From positions 248,001 through 312,000 of the forward strand of contig NZ_JAGJEI010000001.1 in assembly GCF_018100985.1 (NCBI RefSeq): a DNA stretch of 64,000 bases, written 5' to 3'. The position numbers and the translations under genes were made by a program. Source of the DNA: Pseudoalteromonas sp. MMG007. GTDB taxonomy: Bacteria > Pseudomonadota > Gammaproteobacteria > Enterobacterales > Alteromonadaceae. Positions within the stretch are counted from its first letter, which is position 1; each line of letters starts with the position of its first letter. Below are positions 49,559 to 59,653 of the stretch, piece after piece. The notes beneath the pieces were generated by a model. That model was given only the letters and a program-made list of their open reading frames with translations. It did no database searches and was not told where the DNA came from.

Positions 49559-50446
49559 TTATTTATTAACATGCCACGTTAAATCAAACTCTCCTTCAAG
49601 TGCAGTGTTAATCAGTTGCTTATACACTTTATTAACTGGGTAATTAATTAACTTTGATAGCTCATCGCCTGTTTGAGTAAATTTATAATAGCTCAAAACC
49701 AAGTCACTACTTTTTGCTTTTAATGTCACTTTTTGTGATAAAAATGAGAATGTTAGTTCTTGTCCTGATTTTAAAACCGCCGATTCAATTTCTTTTCTAT
49801 AGAGTAAATTAAGATCCATAAGTGTTAATATCTCAGGGAAACTAATGCCTGTTTTCCCTAAGTTTAGCGATACTTTATTGCCTTTACGCAGTAAATCGAA
49901 TAGTGATGGTTTTTTATAAAAACCCAGTAGAATGAAGTGGCTATCGTCTTTTTCATTGTATGCACAAAGCGATACACACTTTTGTAAGGCATCAGCTTCA
50001 CGTTGGGTCATGTGCTTTAAGGTTTGTAAGCTTTTTATTGAAAATGTGCCAGGGTTTAAAGTTTCACCCGTTAGAATTTTTGCCCAAAGCGTTTGCATTG
50101 ATTGATTTGAAGTGTCTTCGCAAAGCGCTATAAAATGCTCAATCCAATCGGCATCAGGTTGCTTATTACTGGCTACATCAGGGCAAAACCCCATCGCCTT
50201 AGCTAAAATCGCTTCTATATTTTGCTGCTGCTTTATTAATAGTAAATCTTTACGTTTTTGCGCCCGCGCTAAAATCGAGTTGTCACTGTTGATATGATAA
50301 AGCGGCTTTACATCCCCTTTAGGGCCATAATTTTCATTACTTGAAGAAAGTACGCCATTTGAACCAACTTTAGTTATTGGGTAACCAAGCAAGGATTCAA
50401 TGATATTGGCTAGATTAATTCTCGCTTGGGCTGTTTTGACTGTCAT
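49559..50446 (-). CDS. TIGR03899-family conserved protein
   Basis: 295 residues, soluble. The middle (CEDTSNQSMQTLWAKILTGE, NPGTFSIKSLQTLKHMTQRE) resembles TIGR03899/DUF2806 proteins. The N-terminal ILARAQKRKDLLLIKQQQNI is helical. Function unknown. Its 5' end overlaps the preceding SRPBCC gene by 32 bases in another frame. Confidence 0.75.
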   Translation of the reverse strand: MTVKTAQARINLANIIESLLGYPITKVGSNGVLSSSNENYGPKGDVKPLYHINSDNSILARAQKRKDLLLIKQQQNIEAILAKAMGFCPDVASNKQPDADWIEHFIALCEDTSNQSMQTLWAKILTGETLNPGTFSIKSLQTLKHMTQREADALQKCVSLCAYNEKDDSHFILLGFYKKPSLFDLLRKGNKVSLNLGKTGISFPEILTLMDLNLLYRKEIESAVLKSGQELTFSFLSQKVTLKAKSSDLVLSYYKFTQTGDELSKLINYPVNKVYKQLINTALEGEFDLTWHVNK

Positions 50447-50996
50447 GGCTTTTTTCTACTCTTTTTGGATTACTAAGCTGAGCAATGGTTTGTAGGTTAT
50501 TTAATCCTAGAGATACTGTGTTTTTCAGTACATACTCACTTAAAATTGCAGTGTAGCCAGATATCAAAGGCGCTGTGGTTTGGCCCTCAATGATGCAGGT
50601 TAAAGTAACGGTATTATTTTGTTCGATAAATGTAAAAGTACCTGTGATTATGTGCTCAGCATTTAATAAAATATTAAAATCTATCTTATTATCGCTTACA
50701 GCGGTAATGGTCATTTCGCCATAGCCCCATTTACCTTGCCATGACTGATGGGCACCAACACCAGAGGATGGCTCGCCTATATTAAACTCAATACTTGAGT
50801 CTACTTTCTCCCAAGGAGACCATTTGTACCATTGGCTAAAATCGGTGAACAGTGGTTTTACTACTTCCTGAGCTGCATTTATCTTTACTGTTTTGCTCAC
50901 GCTATAGTGCTGTGGAAGTATAAGGCCAATAAGTACCAATACTAACGACAACAATAGTACGCTCTGTATAAGCATTTTTAATGGTTTAATAAGCAC
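50415..50996 (-). CDS. Membrane-anchored SRPBCC (START-like) protein
   Basis: 193 residues. An N-terminal hydrophobic helix (about 10-29) and a START-like fold: SKTVKINAAQEVVKPLFTDF, WYKWSPWEK and the later GEMTITAVSDNKI. Resembles polyketide cyclase/AHSA1-like proteins that bind lipids. Ligand unknown. Confidence 0.8.
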   Translation of the reverse strand: MLIKPLKMLIQSVLLLSLVLVLIGLILPQHYSVSKTVKINAAQEVVKPLFTDFSQWYKWSPWEKVDSSIEFNIGEPSSGVGAHQSWQGKWGYGEMTITAVSDNKIDFNILLNAEHIITGTFTFIEQNNTVTLTCIIEGQTTAPLISGYTAILSEYVLKNTVSLGLNNLQTIAQLSNPKRVEKSHDSQNSPSEN

Positions 50997-51104
50997 ACCT
51001 TAATGAGTTTTTTGAGTTGAAATACAACAACTTTTTATTAATCGACTATAGTATGAATTAGGATAGAAACCAAAATAATTTTTTGTTATTACGTAGGAGT
51101 TCAG

Positions 51105-53306
51105 ATGTCGTCAGAACAAAATGACTTTTTATTTTTAGATCAAGACTATGAAGATGAAGAAGTCGCTGAGGAGTCTAAGTTTTGGGACATTTTAATTGTT
51201 GATGACGAGCCAGAAATTCATTCAGTAACAAAACTTGCTTTATCAGGCTTTGAATACGGTGGAGCAGGCTTAAGGTTTCATGACGCTTACTCTGGCGCTG
51301 AGGCCATGGAAGTATTGGCCAATAACGATAGCATTTGCTTAATACTTTTAGACGTTATCATGGAAACTGACGACGCAGGTTTACAGGTAGTAAAAAAAGT
51401 ACGTGAAGAACTTAATAATCAACATGTCAGAATCATTTTAAGAACAGGGCAGGCTGGCAATATACCTGAAGAAAAAGTAATACGTGAGTATGATATAAAT
51501 GACTACAAAACTAAAACTGAGCTTACACGTTCAAAATTAGTAACGGCCTTGATCACGGCTGTTCGTTCGTACGAGCAGGTGTGCAAGCTTGAGTATCAAA
51601 GCTATGCAATGAATACAATTGTTTCTGCGTCTAAATCTATTTTAGGGCTGACGGATATAAAGCAACTTTGCAAAGAGATTGTTGATCACATGGGCATTAT
51701 TTTGCAATGTGAAGCGCAAGGGTTAGTGTGTAGCAAGCTAGATGGTGATGATTTTATTCAGGTCTTAGGGGGTAATGGCGCATACCATAGCTGCTTTGGT
51801 GAAAAGCTCTCTACAATCAATCATGACATTTTTTCCCAAGTCGAGCAGTGTTTTAATCTATCTGAGCATCATTATACTGACTCCACAGCGACTTTTTTAT
51901 TAAAAAGCAAACACAGAAAAGCCGCTTTATATATTGAATGTGACAACATCCCCACTGATGAACAGCTTCAGTTTGCCGAAATATTTCTAACCAATGTAAG
52001 TGTCGCACTTGATAATGTAAGGCTTTTTGTAAAGCTAAGGGATGCGGCTTATAAAGATGTACTTACTGGAATTTCTAATAGAACAAATTTTATAGAACGC
52101 GTAGCACACTTTCAAAACCCTCATGTAAATGACTATGTTTTTGTATTAATTGATGTTGTAAATTTTGCAGATATCAATAATGGGCTTGGACAAGAAGTTG
52201 GCAATAAGCTTTTAATAGGGATTGTTCAGCGTCTAAAAGAAACTTACCCGACGGCTAAAGAGTTATCGCGTATTGGTGCTGATGTTTTTGGGTTTCTTGT
52301 TAGGCGAGATGAATTTGATTTAAAAGCGCTAAATGAATATTTGAGTAAACCATTTCACGCGGAAGATAATGTATTACCAATTGATTTTAGAATAGCACTT
52401 TGTGAACAACAAGACTTTCAAAGTACTGGCATTGATACTCTTAAAGTGGCGTATATTGCCTTAAACCAAGCTAAAAAATTAAAGCACAAGGAGGGTGTGT
52501 ACTACACCATTGAGATGCAAGATAAAATGGCTTGGCGTTTAGGTATTATAAGACAATTAAGACATGATTTTTCACGTAACAAATTAGAGGTATGGTATCA
52601 GCCACAATTATCACTAGATGACTTGTCATTAATAGGGTGTGAGGCTTTGCTAAGGTGGCCAAGCGAGAATGGGACTTACATATCACCCGTTGTATTTGTA
52701 CCGTTAGCTGAGGATGCTGGACTAATTGTAGATATAGGTCAGTGGGTGCTTGAGCAGGCTTGCCAACAGCAAAAACGCCTAGAAAAAATGGGTGAAGAAA
52801 TTGGCATTGCAGTTAACGTATCTGTACCTCAATTTAAAGTTAAAGGTTACGCTCAAAATGTAAAAGCAACCCTAGAAAAGTACGATGTTAAACCTAAAAA
52901 TATTGAGTTAGAAGTGACGGAAAGCGTCGTAATGGACGAACTTGATACGGTTGTAAATACATTAAGAGAGCTTAAAGAGCTGGGGATAGAAGTGGCCATT
53001 GATGATTTTGGTACTGGTTTTTCATCATTAAGCTATATACAAAGTTTACCATTGGATAGACTTAAAATAGATAGAGCATTTATTAAAGACTTACCTGATA
53101 AAGACACTGGTGCTATAGCATCGTTAGTTATTTCTCTGGGTGCTAAGTTAGGTTTAAAAACCATTGCTGAAGGCGTTGAAACACAGCAACAGGCCCAATT
53201 TTTAAAGGATCTAGGTTGTGATGAGGTTCAAGGGTTTATGTACGCTAAACCCATGCCAGAGCACGAACTAATTGAATTTATAAACAAACGAGATAATAAA
53301 ACTTAA
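51105..53306 (+). CDS. c-di-GMP phosphodiesterase: REC-DUF3369-GGDEF(degenerate)-EAL
   Basis: 733 residues. REC (about 27-150) with the acidic DDE pocket, phospho-Asp in LILLDVIMET and RTGQ; DUF3369 (about 155-300); GGDEF-like domain (about 310-470) with RIGADVFG at the signature, so probably inactive as a cyclase; EAL (about 480-725) with CEALLRW, ELEVTESV, IDDFGTGFSSLSYI, KIDRAFIKDL and AEGVET, the full catalytic set. Likely turns a phospho-signal into c-di-GMP breakdown. GGAG at the start; no kinase adjacent. Confidence 0.95.
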   Translation: MSSEQNDFLFLDQDYEDEEVAEESKFWDILIVDDEPEIHSVTKLALSGFEYGGAGLRFHDAYSGAEAMEVLANNDSICLILLDVIMETDDAGLQVVKKVREELNNQHVRIILRTGQAGNIPEEKVIREYDINDYKTKTELTRSKLVTALITAVRSYEQVCKLEYQSYAMNTIVSASKSILGLTDIKQLCKEIVDHMGIILQCEAQGLVCSKLDGDDFIQVLGGNGAYHSCFGEKLSTINHDIFSQVEQCFNLSEHHYTDSTATFLLKSKHRKAALYIECDNIPTDEQLQFAEIFLTNVSVALDNVRLFVKLRDAAYKDVLTGISNRTNFIERVAHFQNPHVNDYVFVLIDVVNFADINNGLGQEVGNKLLIGIVQRLKETYPTAKELSRIGADVFGFLVRRDEFDLKALNEYLSKPFHAEDNVLPIDFRIALCEQQDFQSTGIDTLKVAYIALNQAKKLKHKEGVYYTIEMQDKMAWRLGIIRQLRHDFSRNKLEVWYQPQLSLDDLSLIGCEALLRWPSENGTYISPVVFVPLAEDAGLIVDIGQWVLEQACQQQKRLEKMGEEIGIAVNVSVPQFKVKGYAQNVKATLEKYDVKPKNIELEVTESVVMDELDTVVNTLRELKELGIEVAIDDFGTGFSSLSYIQSLPLDRLKIDRAFIKDLPDKDTGAIASLVISLGAKLGLKTIAEGVETQQQAQFLKDLGCDEVQGFMYAKPMPEHELIEFINKRDNKT

Positions 53307-53412
53307 ATGAATTAATGATTTATAATTAAAGGCGTGGATACTTTTAATGTTGTATAAATACACAATGCTATGATGTATAATTCGCGCCTTTTGTTATTCT
53401 ACGGCCACATTT

Positions 53413-55584
53413 ATGAGCACACTCAAAGCTAAGCGCGCCTTATTCTCTTACCCAAAATACTGGGCTGAGTGTTATGGCACCGCACCATTTTTACCAACAT
53501 CACGCGAAGAAATGGATGCACTTGGCTGGGACAGCTGTGACGTAATAATCATCAGTGGCGATGCATATGTCGATCACCCTAGTTTTGGTATGGCTGTAAT
53601 AGGCCGAGTCCTTGAAGCACAAGGCTTTAGAGTCGGTATTATTGCTCAACCAGACTGGAATTCTAAAGATGCCTTTATGGGGCTTGGTAAACCTAATTTA
53701 TTTTTTGGTGTAACTGCCGGTAATATGGACTCGATGATCAACCGTTATACGGCTGAAAAACGCATGCGCCATGATGATGCTTACACCCCTGGAAATGTAG
53801 GTGGGAAACGCCCAGACCGAGCTGTAATGATTTACTCACAGCGCTTACGAGAGGCTTACAAAGGTGTGCCTATTGTTATTGGTGGTATTGAAGCAAGCTT
53901 ACGCCGTATTGCTCATTACGACTATTGGCAAGAAAAAGTACGCCGTAGTATTTTATTTGATTCCAAAGCTGACATACTTATTTATGGAAATGCTGAACGT
54001 CCATTAGTTGAAGTTGCACATAGAATTGCAGCAGGTGAAACAATGGATACAATTCAAGATATCCGTGGTACTGCTGTTATTCGTAAAGAGCCTTTACCTG
54101 GTTGGCGTGGTAGTGATTCAACCGCGATTGATAAAATAGGTAAAATAGATCCGATTCCTAATCCATACGGTGCTGATGATGTTGGCTGTAGTAAGTCAGA
54201 ATTTAAACAAGCAGGTATTGATTTAAAAGCTGAAGCTGCAAAGCCTATAACTATTCAACCTGCTCGTCCTAAACCGTGGGAAAAAACATACGTAAAACTC
54301 CCTGCATTTGAGCAAGTAAGTGTTAATAAACCTCTATACGCTCATGCATCACGTATTTTACATCAAGAAACAAACCCTGGTTGTGCCCGTGCGCTTTTTC
54401 AGCGCCATGGAGATCGCTCTATTTGGGTAAATCCGCCTGCTTATCCGCTTGAAACACATGAAATGGATGATGTATTTGGCTTGCCGTACCAGCGTATTCC
54501 GCACCCAAGTTATGGTGATGCTAAAATACCAGCTTACGACATGATTAAAACGTCGGTTAATATTATGCGTGGCTGCTTTGGTGGTTGTTCGTTCTGTTCA
54601 ATTACAGAGCACGAAGGACGAATTATTCAAAGTCGCTCGCAAGAATCAATAATTGAAGAAATTGAACAAATTAGAGATAAAGTGCCAGGCTTTACTGGGG
54701 TTATTTCTGATTTAGGTGGCCCTACTGCTAACATGTATAAACTACGATGCACGAGTAAAAAAGCAGAGAGTACGTGCCGTCGTTTATCGTGTGTTTATCC
54801 CGATATTTGTAAACACATGGATACCGACCACACACCAACAATCGATTTGTATAAAAAAGCCCGTGAAGTGAAAGGTATTAAAAAAATATTAATTGCCTCG
54901 GGTGTACGTTACGACTTAGCTGTGCGCGATCCTCGATACGTTAAAGAATTAGTAACACATCATGTTGGCGGCTATTTAAAAATTGCACCAGAGCACACTG
55001 AAGACGGTCCTTTGTCTAAAATGATGAAGCCGGGCATGGGCGCATACGATCAATTTAAAGATTTATTTGATAAGTACTCAAAAGAAGCTGGTAAAAAACA
55101 GTATTTAATACCGTACTTTATATCTGCTCACCCAGGGACAAAAGACGAAGACATGGTAAATATGGCTTTGTGGCTTAAAACGAATGACTTTAAGCTAGAC
55201 CAAGTGCAAAACTTTTACCCTTCGCCAATGGCTAATGCGACGACTATTTACCATACTGAAATGAACTCGCTTCGCAACATCAAAAATAACGCTGAGGTGG
55301 TGCCTGTTCCTAAAGGGGCTCGCCAACGTCGATTGCATAAAGCGATTTTGCGCTATCATGATGCATCTGGTTGGCCTATGATCCGTGAAGCACTGCGTAA
55401 AATGGGTAAAGCTAATTTAATAGGTAAAGGCCCTAATTGCTTAGTACCAGAAGAAGGGCGAGATGAAAAAGCAGGTAAAGGCGCTAAAGGTCGCCCAGCT
55501 TTAACGCGCCATACCGGTTTTAGCCAATTTAAAAAGGCGAATACAAAACCAAAAGTGGGTGGTAATCGTCAGCGAGTAAGGTAA
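53413..55584 (+). CDS. ygiQ: YgiQ-family radical SAM protein
   Basis: 723 residues. Radical SAM cluster motif [18 protein letters not shown] near residue 385-400, with the family's [30 protein letters not shown], and [11 protein letters not shown]. Reaction unknown. TATAAT at 53376-53381 gives a promoter -10; the -35 is weak. Confidence 0.95.
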   Translation: MSTLKAKRALFSYPKYWAECYGTAPFLPTSREEMDALGWDSCDVIIISGDAYVDHPSFGMAVIGRVLEAQGFRVGIIAQPDWNSKDAFMGLGKPNLFFGVTAGNMDSMINRYTAEKRMRHDDAYTPGNVGGKRPDRAVMIYSQRLREAYKGVPIVIGGIEASLRRIAHYDYWQEKVRRSILFDSKADILIYGNAERPLVEVAHRIAAGETMDTIQDIRGTAVIRKEPLPGWRGSDSTAIDKIGKIDPIPNPYGADDVGCSKSEFKQAGIDLKAEAAKPITIQPARPKPWEKTYVKLPAFEQVSVNKPLYAHASRILHQETNPGCARALFQRHGDRSIWVNPPAYPLETHEMDDVFGLPYQRIPHPSYGDAKIPAYDMIKTSVNIMRGCFGGCSFCSITEHEGRIIQSRSQESIIEEIEQIRDKVPGFTGVISDLGGPTANMYKLRCTSKKAESTCRRLSCVYPDICKHMDTDHTPTIDLYKKAREVKGIKKILIASGVRYDLAVRDPRYVKELVTHHVGGYLKIAPEHTEDGPLSKMMKPGMGAYDQFKDLFDKYSKEAGKKQYLIPYFISAHPGTKDEDMVNMALWLKTNDFKLDQVQNFYPSPMANATTIYHTEMNSLRNIKNNAEVVPVPKGARQRRLHKAILRYHDASGWPMIREALRKMGKANLIGKGPNCLVPEEGRDEKAGKGAKGRPALTRHTGFSQFKKANTKPKVGGNRQRVR

Positions 55585-55610
55585 TAGCCACGCAAGCCTA
55601 AATTTAAAAG

Positions 55611-55651
55611 CTCTTTATTGTCACATTAGTATGGGCAATAAAGAGTTTTTT
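55611..55651 (+). terminator. Intrinsic terminator after ygiQ
   Basis: CTCTTTATTG (55611-55620) and CAATAAAGAG (55636-55645) with a 15-base loop and six Ts. Confidence 0.82.
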
Positions 55652-55652
55652 G

Positions 55653-56189
55653 CTAAAAAGCTTCAGATAACCATAAGCGTAATTTAAGCGACCATAAAGG
55701 CTGAATGCCTGTAAGCCCTTGCGTCATTTTACTATCTTTTAAGATTATGTAGGAAGGCGTTACTTGTCCTTGCCAATCGGCAAATATCTCACCATTTCGA
55801 TCATTTATTGTTGTAAAGGTGTAGTTGTTTTCAATGAGATAGCGATGAAGATCTTGATCCGATCCCGACTTTATTGCAATGGTCACTATCGAGTAATGAG
55901 TGTCTTTTGCAAGCTCGTTTATAGCTTCAGAGGTAATACTACAAATAGGGCACCAAGTACCCCAAAAATAAATAAGCGTTGGTTTACTTTGGCTAATTTT
56001 ACCTAGGTTTATGGACTTATCTTGATAGTCTATTAACTGCAATTGCGGGTTAGCTGGCATCACAGGTTGTCGCCACCAATTGATAGTCGTATAAATTATG
56101 ATAAATATAAAACCATATACCAACACACTTTTCAGTGCTGAAAGCCCTTTATGTTTGAGGGATTTTTTAGGTTTGTTATTAGCTGCCAT
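55653..56189 (-). CDS. Membrane-anchored thioredoxin-fold protein
   Basis: 178 residues. An N-terminal helix (about 15-33), then a TlpA/ResA-like domain: YFWGTWCPICSI holds CPIC near residue 76, and a cis-Pro in GQVTPSYIIL near 145. Likely periplasmic disulfide reductant or oxidant (ScsD-like). No cytochrome c genes nearby. Confidence 0.87.
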   Translation of the reverse strand: MAANNKPKKSLKHKGLSALKSVLVYGFIFIIIYTTINWWRQPVMPANPQLQLIDYQDKSINLGKISQSKPTLIYFWGTWCPICSITSEAINELAKDTHYSIVTIAIKSGSDQDLHRYLIENNYTFTTINDRNGEIFADWQGQVTPSYIILKDSKMTQGLTGIQPLWSLKLRLWLSEAF

Positions 56190-56230
56190 GAGAGTGCTTA
56201 TTCAAATCACTTTTATCAAACGGTTTTAAC

Positions 56231-57589
56231 TTATATCAGCAACCAAGTCGCTGTGCCTAAAAAGGCAAAAATACCAACAATATCAGTTACGGTAGTAAGC
56301 ACAACACTGCCTGCCAATGCGGGGTCAATATTCATCTTTTTCAATATAATAGGAATACTTGCACCCGCCACGCCCGCGACGACTAAGTTCATAAACATAG
56401 CGAAAGCGAGTACGCCACCAAGCATAAAATCCCACTGCCAAAGTGCTATAACACCAGCAATTAAAAGAGACCACAAAATACCGTTTAACGCGCCAATGGC
56501 AAGCTCCTTCATCATTAAGAAGCGTTGGTTTGTTTGATTTATATGACCTACAGCAATACCACGAATAACAAGTGTTAAAGATTGGCTGCCAGCAACGCCC
56601 CCCATAGAAGGCACAATACCGTTTAGCACCGCCAAAATAGGCAATACATCTAAAGTACCTTCAAAAAAGCTTGCTACAAAGGCTGCTGCAAGAGCGGTCA
56701 ATAAGTTTACACCTAACCAAACTGAGCGTTTTTTTGAGCTTTTTAAAACGGGTGCAAAGGTATCTTCTTCGTCATCAAGACCCGCTAAGCTCAAAAGGCT
56801 ATGCTCAGCGTCTTCGCGTATTACATCAACAATGTCATCAATGGTGACACGGCCTAACAGGTGTGCGTTATCATCAACTACCGGTGCAGATATCCAGTTA
56901 TGACGCTCAAAAAGCTGTGCAACTTCACTTTCATCCATAGAGATTGGAATTGATTCACAATCTTCGTCCATTAAATCAAGAACGATTTTTTCTGGTGGGT
57001 TAGTTAGTAAGGTACTGAGTGATAATGCACCTAAAAAACAGTTATGTTTATCGACTACATATAAGTCATCAGTGCCTTCAGGGAGCTCGCCTCTGAGTCT
57101 TATATAACGGAGCACTACATCAAGAGTAACATCAGGGCGAATGGTTACCGTATCGGTGTTCATCAACGCGCCAGCGGAGCGCTCTTGATATGATAGGGCT
57201 TGAGTTGCTCGTTCCCTGTCTTGAATATCCATTGCGCTAACAACGTCTTTATAAACGGTGTCGGGCAGGCTTCGTAGCACTTCACCTAAATCATCATGCC
57301 CCATGTCTTCAGTGGCGGCGGCTATGTGCTTAGGCTCCATTTGAGCAATAATGCCTAAACGTACATCTTCAGAGAGTTCTTCAAGAACATCACCTTGCAC
57401 ATCAGGGTCAACTAATTGCCAAAGTAAACGACGGATTTTATGAGGTGATGATTCTAATAATAGTGCAGTGTCACAAGGAGCTGTTTTTGCAAGCATGCGC
57501 CTAACTTGAACAAATTGACCACTATTAAGTGACTTGGTCACCTGTTTTAATTGTTGAAGTGGGTAATCTTGTTCAAAAGCTTCAGGCAT
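56231..57589 (-). CDS. mgtE: Magnesium transporter MgtE
   Basis: 452 residues: N domain (superhelical, about 15-130), two CBS domains (about 135-260), five transmembrane helices from about 285. NGIVPSMGGVAGSQSLTLVIRG and the final helix with PLA/DPAL regions are typical. Gated by cytoplasmic Mg2+. Next to ptsO in many Alteromonadales (from memory). Confidence 0.95.
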   Translation of the reverse strand: MPEAFEQDYPLQQLKQVTKSLNSGQFVQVRRMLAKTAPCDTALLLESSPHKIRRLLWQLVDPDVQGDVLEELSEDVRLGIIAQMEPKHIAAATEDMGHDDLGEVLRSLPDTVYKDVVSAMDIQDRERATQALSYQERSAGALMNTDTVTIRPDVTLDVVLRYIRLRGELPEGTDDLYVVDKHNCFLGALSLSTLLTNPPEKIVLDLMDEDCESIPISMDESEVAQLFERHNWISAPVVDDNAHLLGRVTIDDIVDVIREDAEHSLLSLAGLDDEEDTFAPVLKSSKKRSVWLGVNLLTALAAAFVASFFEGTLDVLPILAVLNGIVPSMGGVAGSQSLTLVIRGIAVGHINQTNQRFLMMKELAIGALNGILWSLLIAGVIALWQWDFMLGGVLAFAMFMNLVVAGVAGASIPIILKKMNIDPALAGSVVLTTVTDIVGIFAFLGTATWLLI

Positions 57590-57705
57590 TGGCGTCCTTT
57601 ACAAATTTTTATATTACTTAGGGGAGGCGGTAAGTGTACAGGCGCACTAACCTTATTTATAAGCTTAACCGGGTAAAATTTTTTATTACTAAAAGTTAAG
57701 CTTAA

Positions 57706-57978
57706 TTATTCTTGTTCATTAAACCGTTGTGCAATTAACTGCCCAACAGCATGTAAGGCTTGCTCAGAATCAGGGCCTTCACACACTACTTTAACTTCTT
57801 TACCTTGGCTGCTTTCTAGTAGCATTAATGCAAGTACGCTATCGCCAGCTGCTTCTTTATCATCTTGAAACAGTGTAATGGTGGCATCAAACTGCACGGC
57901 TAACTGTGCAAGCACTGTCGCAGCTCTAGCGTGTAAGCCAAGTTTGTTTTTTATTAAAAAAGTGTCTTCACAATGCAT
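57706..57978 (-). CDS. ptsO: Nitrogen-related HPr-like phosphocarrier NPr
   Basis: 90 residues. Active-site His in NKLGLHARAATVLAQL at residue 16 and a Ser-region AAGDSVLALMLL. Passes phosphate from EI-Ntr to PtsN. Last gene of the rpoN cluster. Confidence 0.93.
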   Translation of the reverse strand: MHCEDTFLIKNKLGLHARAATVLAQLAVQFDATITLFQDDKEAAGDSVLALMLLESSQGKEVKVVCEGPDSEQALHAVGQLIAQRFNEQE

Positions 57979-58020
57979 AATCTACTCTATGTAAGCTGAA
58001 CAGGTGATTATTCGGCTGTA

Positions 58021-58866
58021 TTATTTTTCTTGTTCACGGTGTCTAATTTTTACATTAGGGTGCGTCATCGCAAAGCTCTCACCAATTGTTTGAGCTAAAT
58101 ACACCGAACGGTGTTGCCCGCCAGTACAGCCAATGGCAATTGTTAAGTAACTACGATTATTACGCTCTAGGTGTGGTAGCCATGTTTGTACAAATGTTTG
58201 AATTTGCCAAGTGAATTTTTGTACTATGCTGTGGCTCGCTAAATAATCTTTAACCGGTTGGTCTAAGCCATTTAAAGGCTTAAGCTCTGGCTCCCAATGC
58301 GGATTTGGCAAAAAACGAGCGTCAAATACATAGTCAGCCTCTTTAGGGATACCGTGTTTAAAACCAAATGACTCAAAGGTTACAATAAGTTGCTTATCTT
58401 TTTTACCGAGAATTTTCTCACGGATAGACTCCGCTAATTGGTGAACACTCAAGTCGCTTGTATCGAGCATAAAGTCAGCACGGGTTACCAATACATCTAG
58501 CAATTCTTTTTCTTTTTGTATAGCTAAATCAAGTGGTAACGAGTCAATAGAAAGCGGGTGTAACCGGCGTGTTTCAGAAAAGCGTTTGATCAGGGTTTGA
58601 TCGTCACTATCTAGATAAAATAAAGTGGGATTTGCAAAACCTGGAAGGTATTCAAAGATATCATTAAATTCATCTTGTTCTTTTGGGATGTTACGCACAT
58701 CGATACTAACAGCTATTTTATCGTAGGTGTCCGACACACTTCGCACTAAAGAGGGGAGTAGGTTTACTGGTATATTATCTACGCAATAATAACCTAAATC
58801 TTCTACAACGCGTAAAGCAACCGACTTTCCAGAACCGGAGCGGCCACTTATGATAATTAACTCCAT
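58021..58866 (-). CDS. rapZ: RNase adapter protein RapZ
   Basis: 281 residues. Walker A GRSGSGKS at about 8-15, GYYCVDNIPVNLLP, and the C-terminal GCTGGQHRSVYLAQ signature. In E. coli it binds GlmZ/GlmY and guides RNase E to control glmS. No GlmY/GlmZ seen. Confidence 0.96.
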   Translation of the reverse strand: MELIIISGRSGSGKSVALRVVEDLGYYCVDNIPVNLLPSLVRSVSDTYDKIAVSIDVRNIPKEQDEFNDIFEYLPGFANPTLFYLDSDDQTLIKRFSETRRLHPLSIDSLPLDLAIQKEKELLDVLVTRADFMLDTSDLSVHQLAESIREKILGKKDKQLIVTFESFGFKHGIPKEADYVFDARFLPNPHWEPELKPLNGLDQPVKDYLASHSIVQKFTWQIQTFVQTWLPHLERNNRSYLTIAIGCTGGQHRSVYLAQTIGESFAMTHPNVKIRHREQEK

Positions 58867-58882
58867 TTATCACCCTTTTAAA

Positions 58883-59338
58883 CTACGATTGGTTAACAAT
58901 GACTTGGTAAAGCTCAGCATCAGATTTTGCACAGCGTAGCTGCTTACAAAACTCTTTGTCATTTAGTCTATCAGCTATAGTTGCAAGAGTCTTTAGGTGC
59001 TGCTGGTTATCGCCATCTGGTACGATGAGTGCAACAAATATATCAACTGGGCGGTTATCAATCGCGTCAAAATTTATTGCTTTTTCACTTACAAGTACTA
59101 ATGCTAATGGCTCTTCTGCACCACTCATTCTTCCATGAGGGATTGCTATACCACGGCCTATCCCCGTGCTGCCAAGTTTCTCTCTATTCATTAAAGCAGA
59201 TAAGATATCTTGTTGGGAAAGGTAAGGAAGCTTTTCATGAGCAAGCTCACTAATAAACTCTAAAATTCTTTTTTTGCTATTAAAAAGGACCGCAGCTTTG
59301 CTGCAGTCCTGGCATATAAGTGAGCTTAATTTCATCAT
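58883..59338 (-). CDS. ptsN: PTS IIA-Ntr regulatory protein
   Basis: 151 residues (start ATG 59338; 59335 next). Phospho-His in GIGRGIAIPHGRMSG near residue 66. It regulates potassium uptake and stress in a phosphorylation-dependent way. The ATG overlaps the hpf region just after its stop. A terminator-like hairpin with U5 sits within codons 11-18 (59282-59310). Confidence 0.94.
   Translation of the reverse strand: MMKLSSLICQDCSKAAVLFNSKKRILEFISELAHEKLPYLSQQDILSALMNREKLGSTGIGRGIAIPHGRMSGAEEPLALVLVSEKAINFDAIDNRPVDIFVALIVPDGDNQQHLKTLATIADRLNDKEFCKQLRCAKSDAELYQVIVNQS
59282..59310 (-). terminator. Terminator-like hairpin inside ptsN codons
   Basis: On the minus strand AGGACTGCAGC, loop AAA, GCTGCGGTCCT (one G-U pair) form an 11-bp stem, followed directly by TTTTT. 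It begins 30 bases after the hpf stop, within the ptsN codons for QDCSKAAVL. Confidence 0.65.
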
Positions 59339-59339
59339 A

Positions 59340-59627
59340 TTAGTGTCGAGCAAGCTTCTCTTTGTGTTTAATAACTTGACGATCGAGCTTATCAATCAAC
59401 GAGTCAATGGCAGCATACATATCTTGATGTTCAGTAGATGCAAATAATTCTGCACCACTTACATGGATAGTAGCTTCAGCTTTTTGGTTGAGTTTTTCTA
59501 CATCGAGAATGACATGAACATTGTTTATATGATCAGAATGCCTTTCTAGCTTTGCAAATTTATTATTTACGTAGTCTCTCAATGAATCAGTAACATCTAC
59601 ATGACGACCAGTTAAGTTTAGTTGCAT
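59340..59627 (-). CDS. hpf: Ribosome hibernation promoting factor HPF (short form)
   Basis: 95 residues. MQLNLTGRHVDVTDSLRDYV and the middle HVILDVEKLNQKAEATIHVS are typical; short HPF makes 100S dimers together with RMF. Between rpoN and ptsN as in most gammaproteobacteria. Confidence 0.95.
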   Translation of the reverse strand: MQLNLTGRHVDVTDSLRDYVNNKFAKLERHSDHINNVHVILDVEKLNQKAEATIHVSGAELFASTEHQDMYAAIDSLIDKLDRQVIKHKEKLARH

Positions 59628-59653
59628 AAGCGTTTTCCTCTTTGTTTTGCGTC

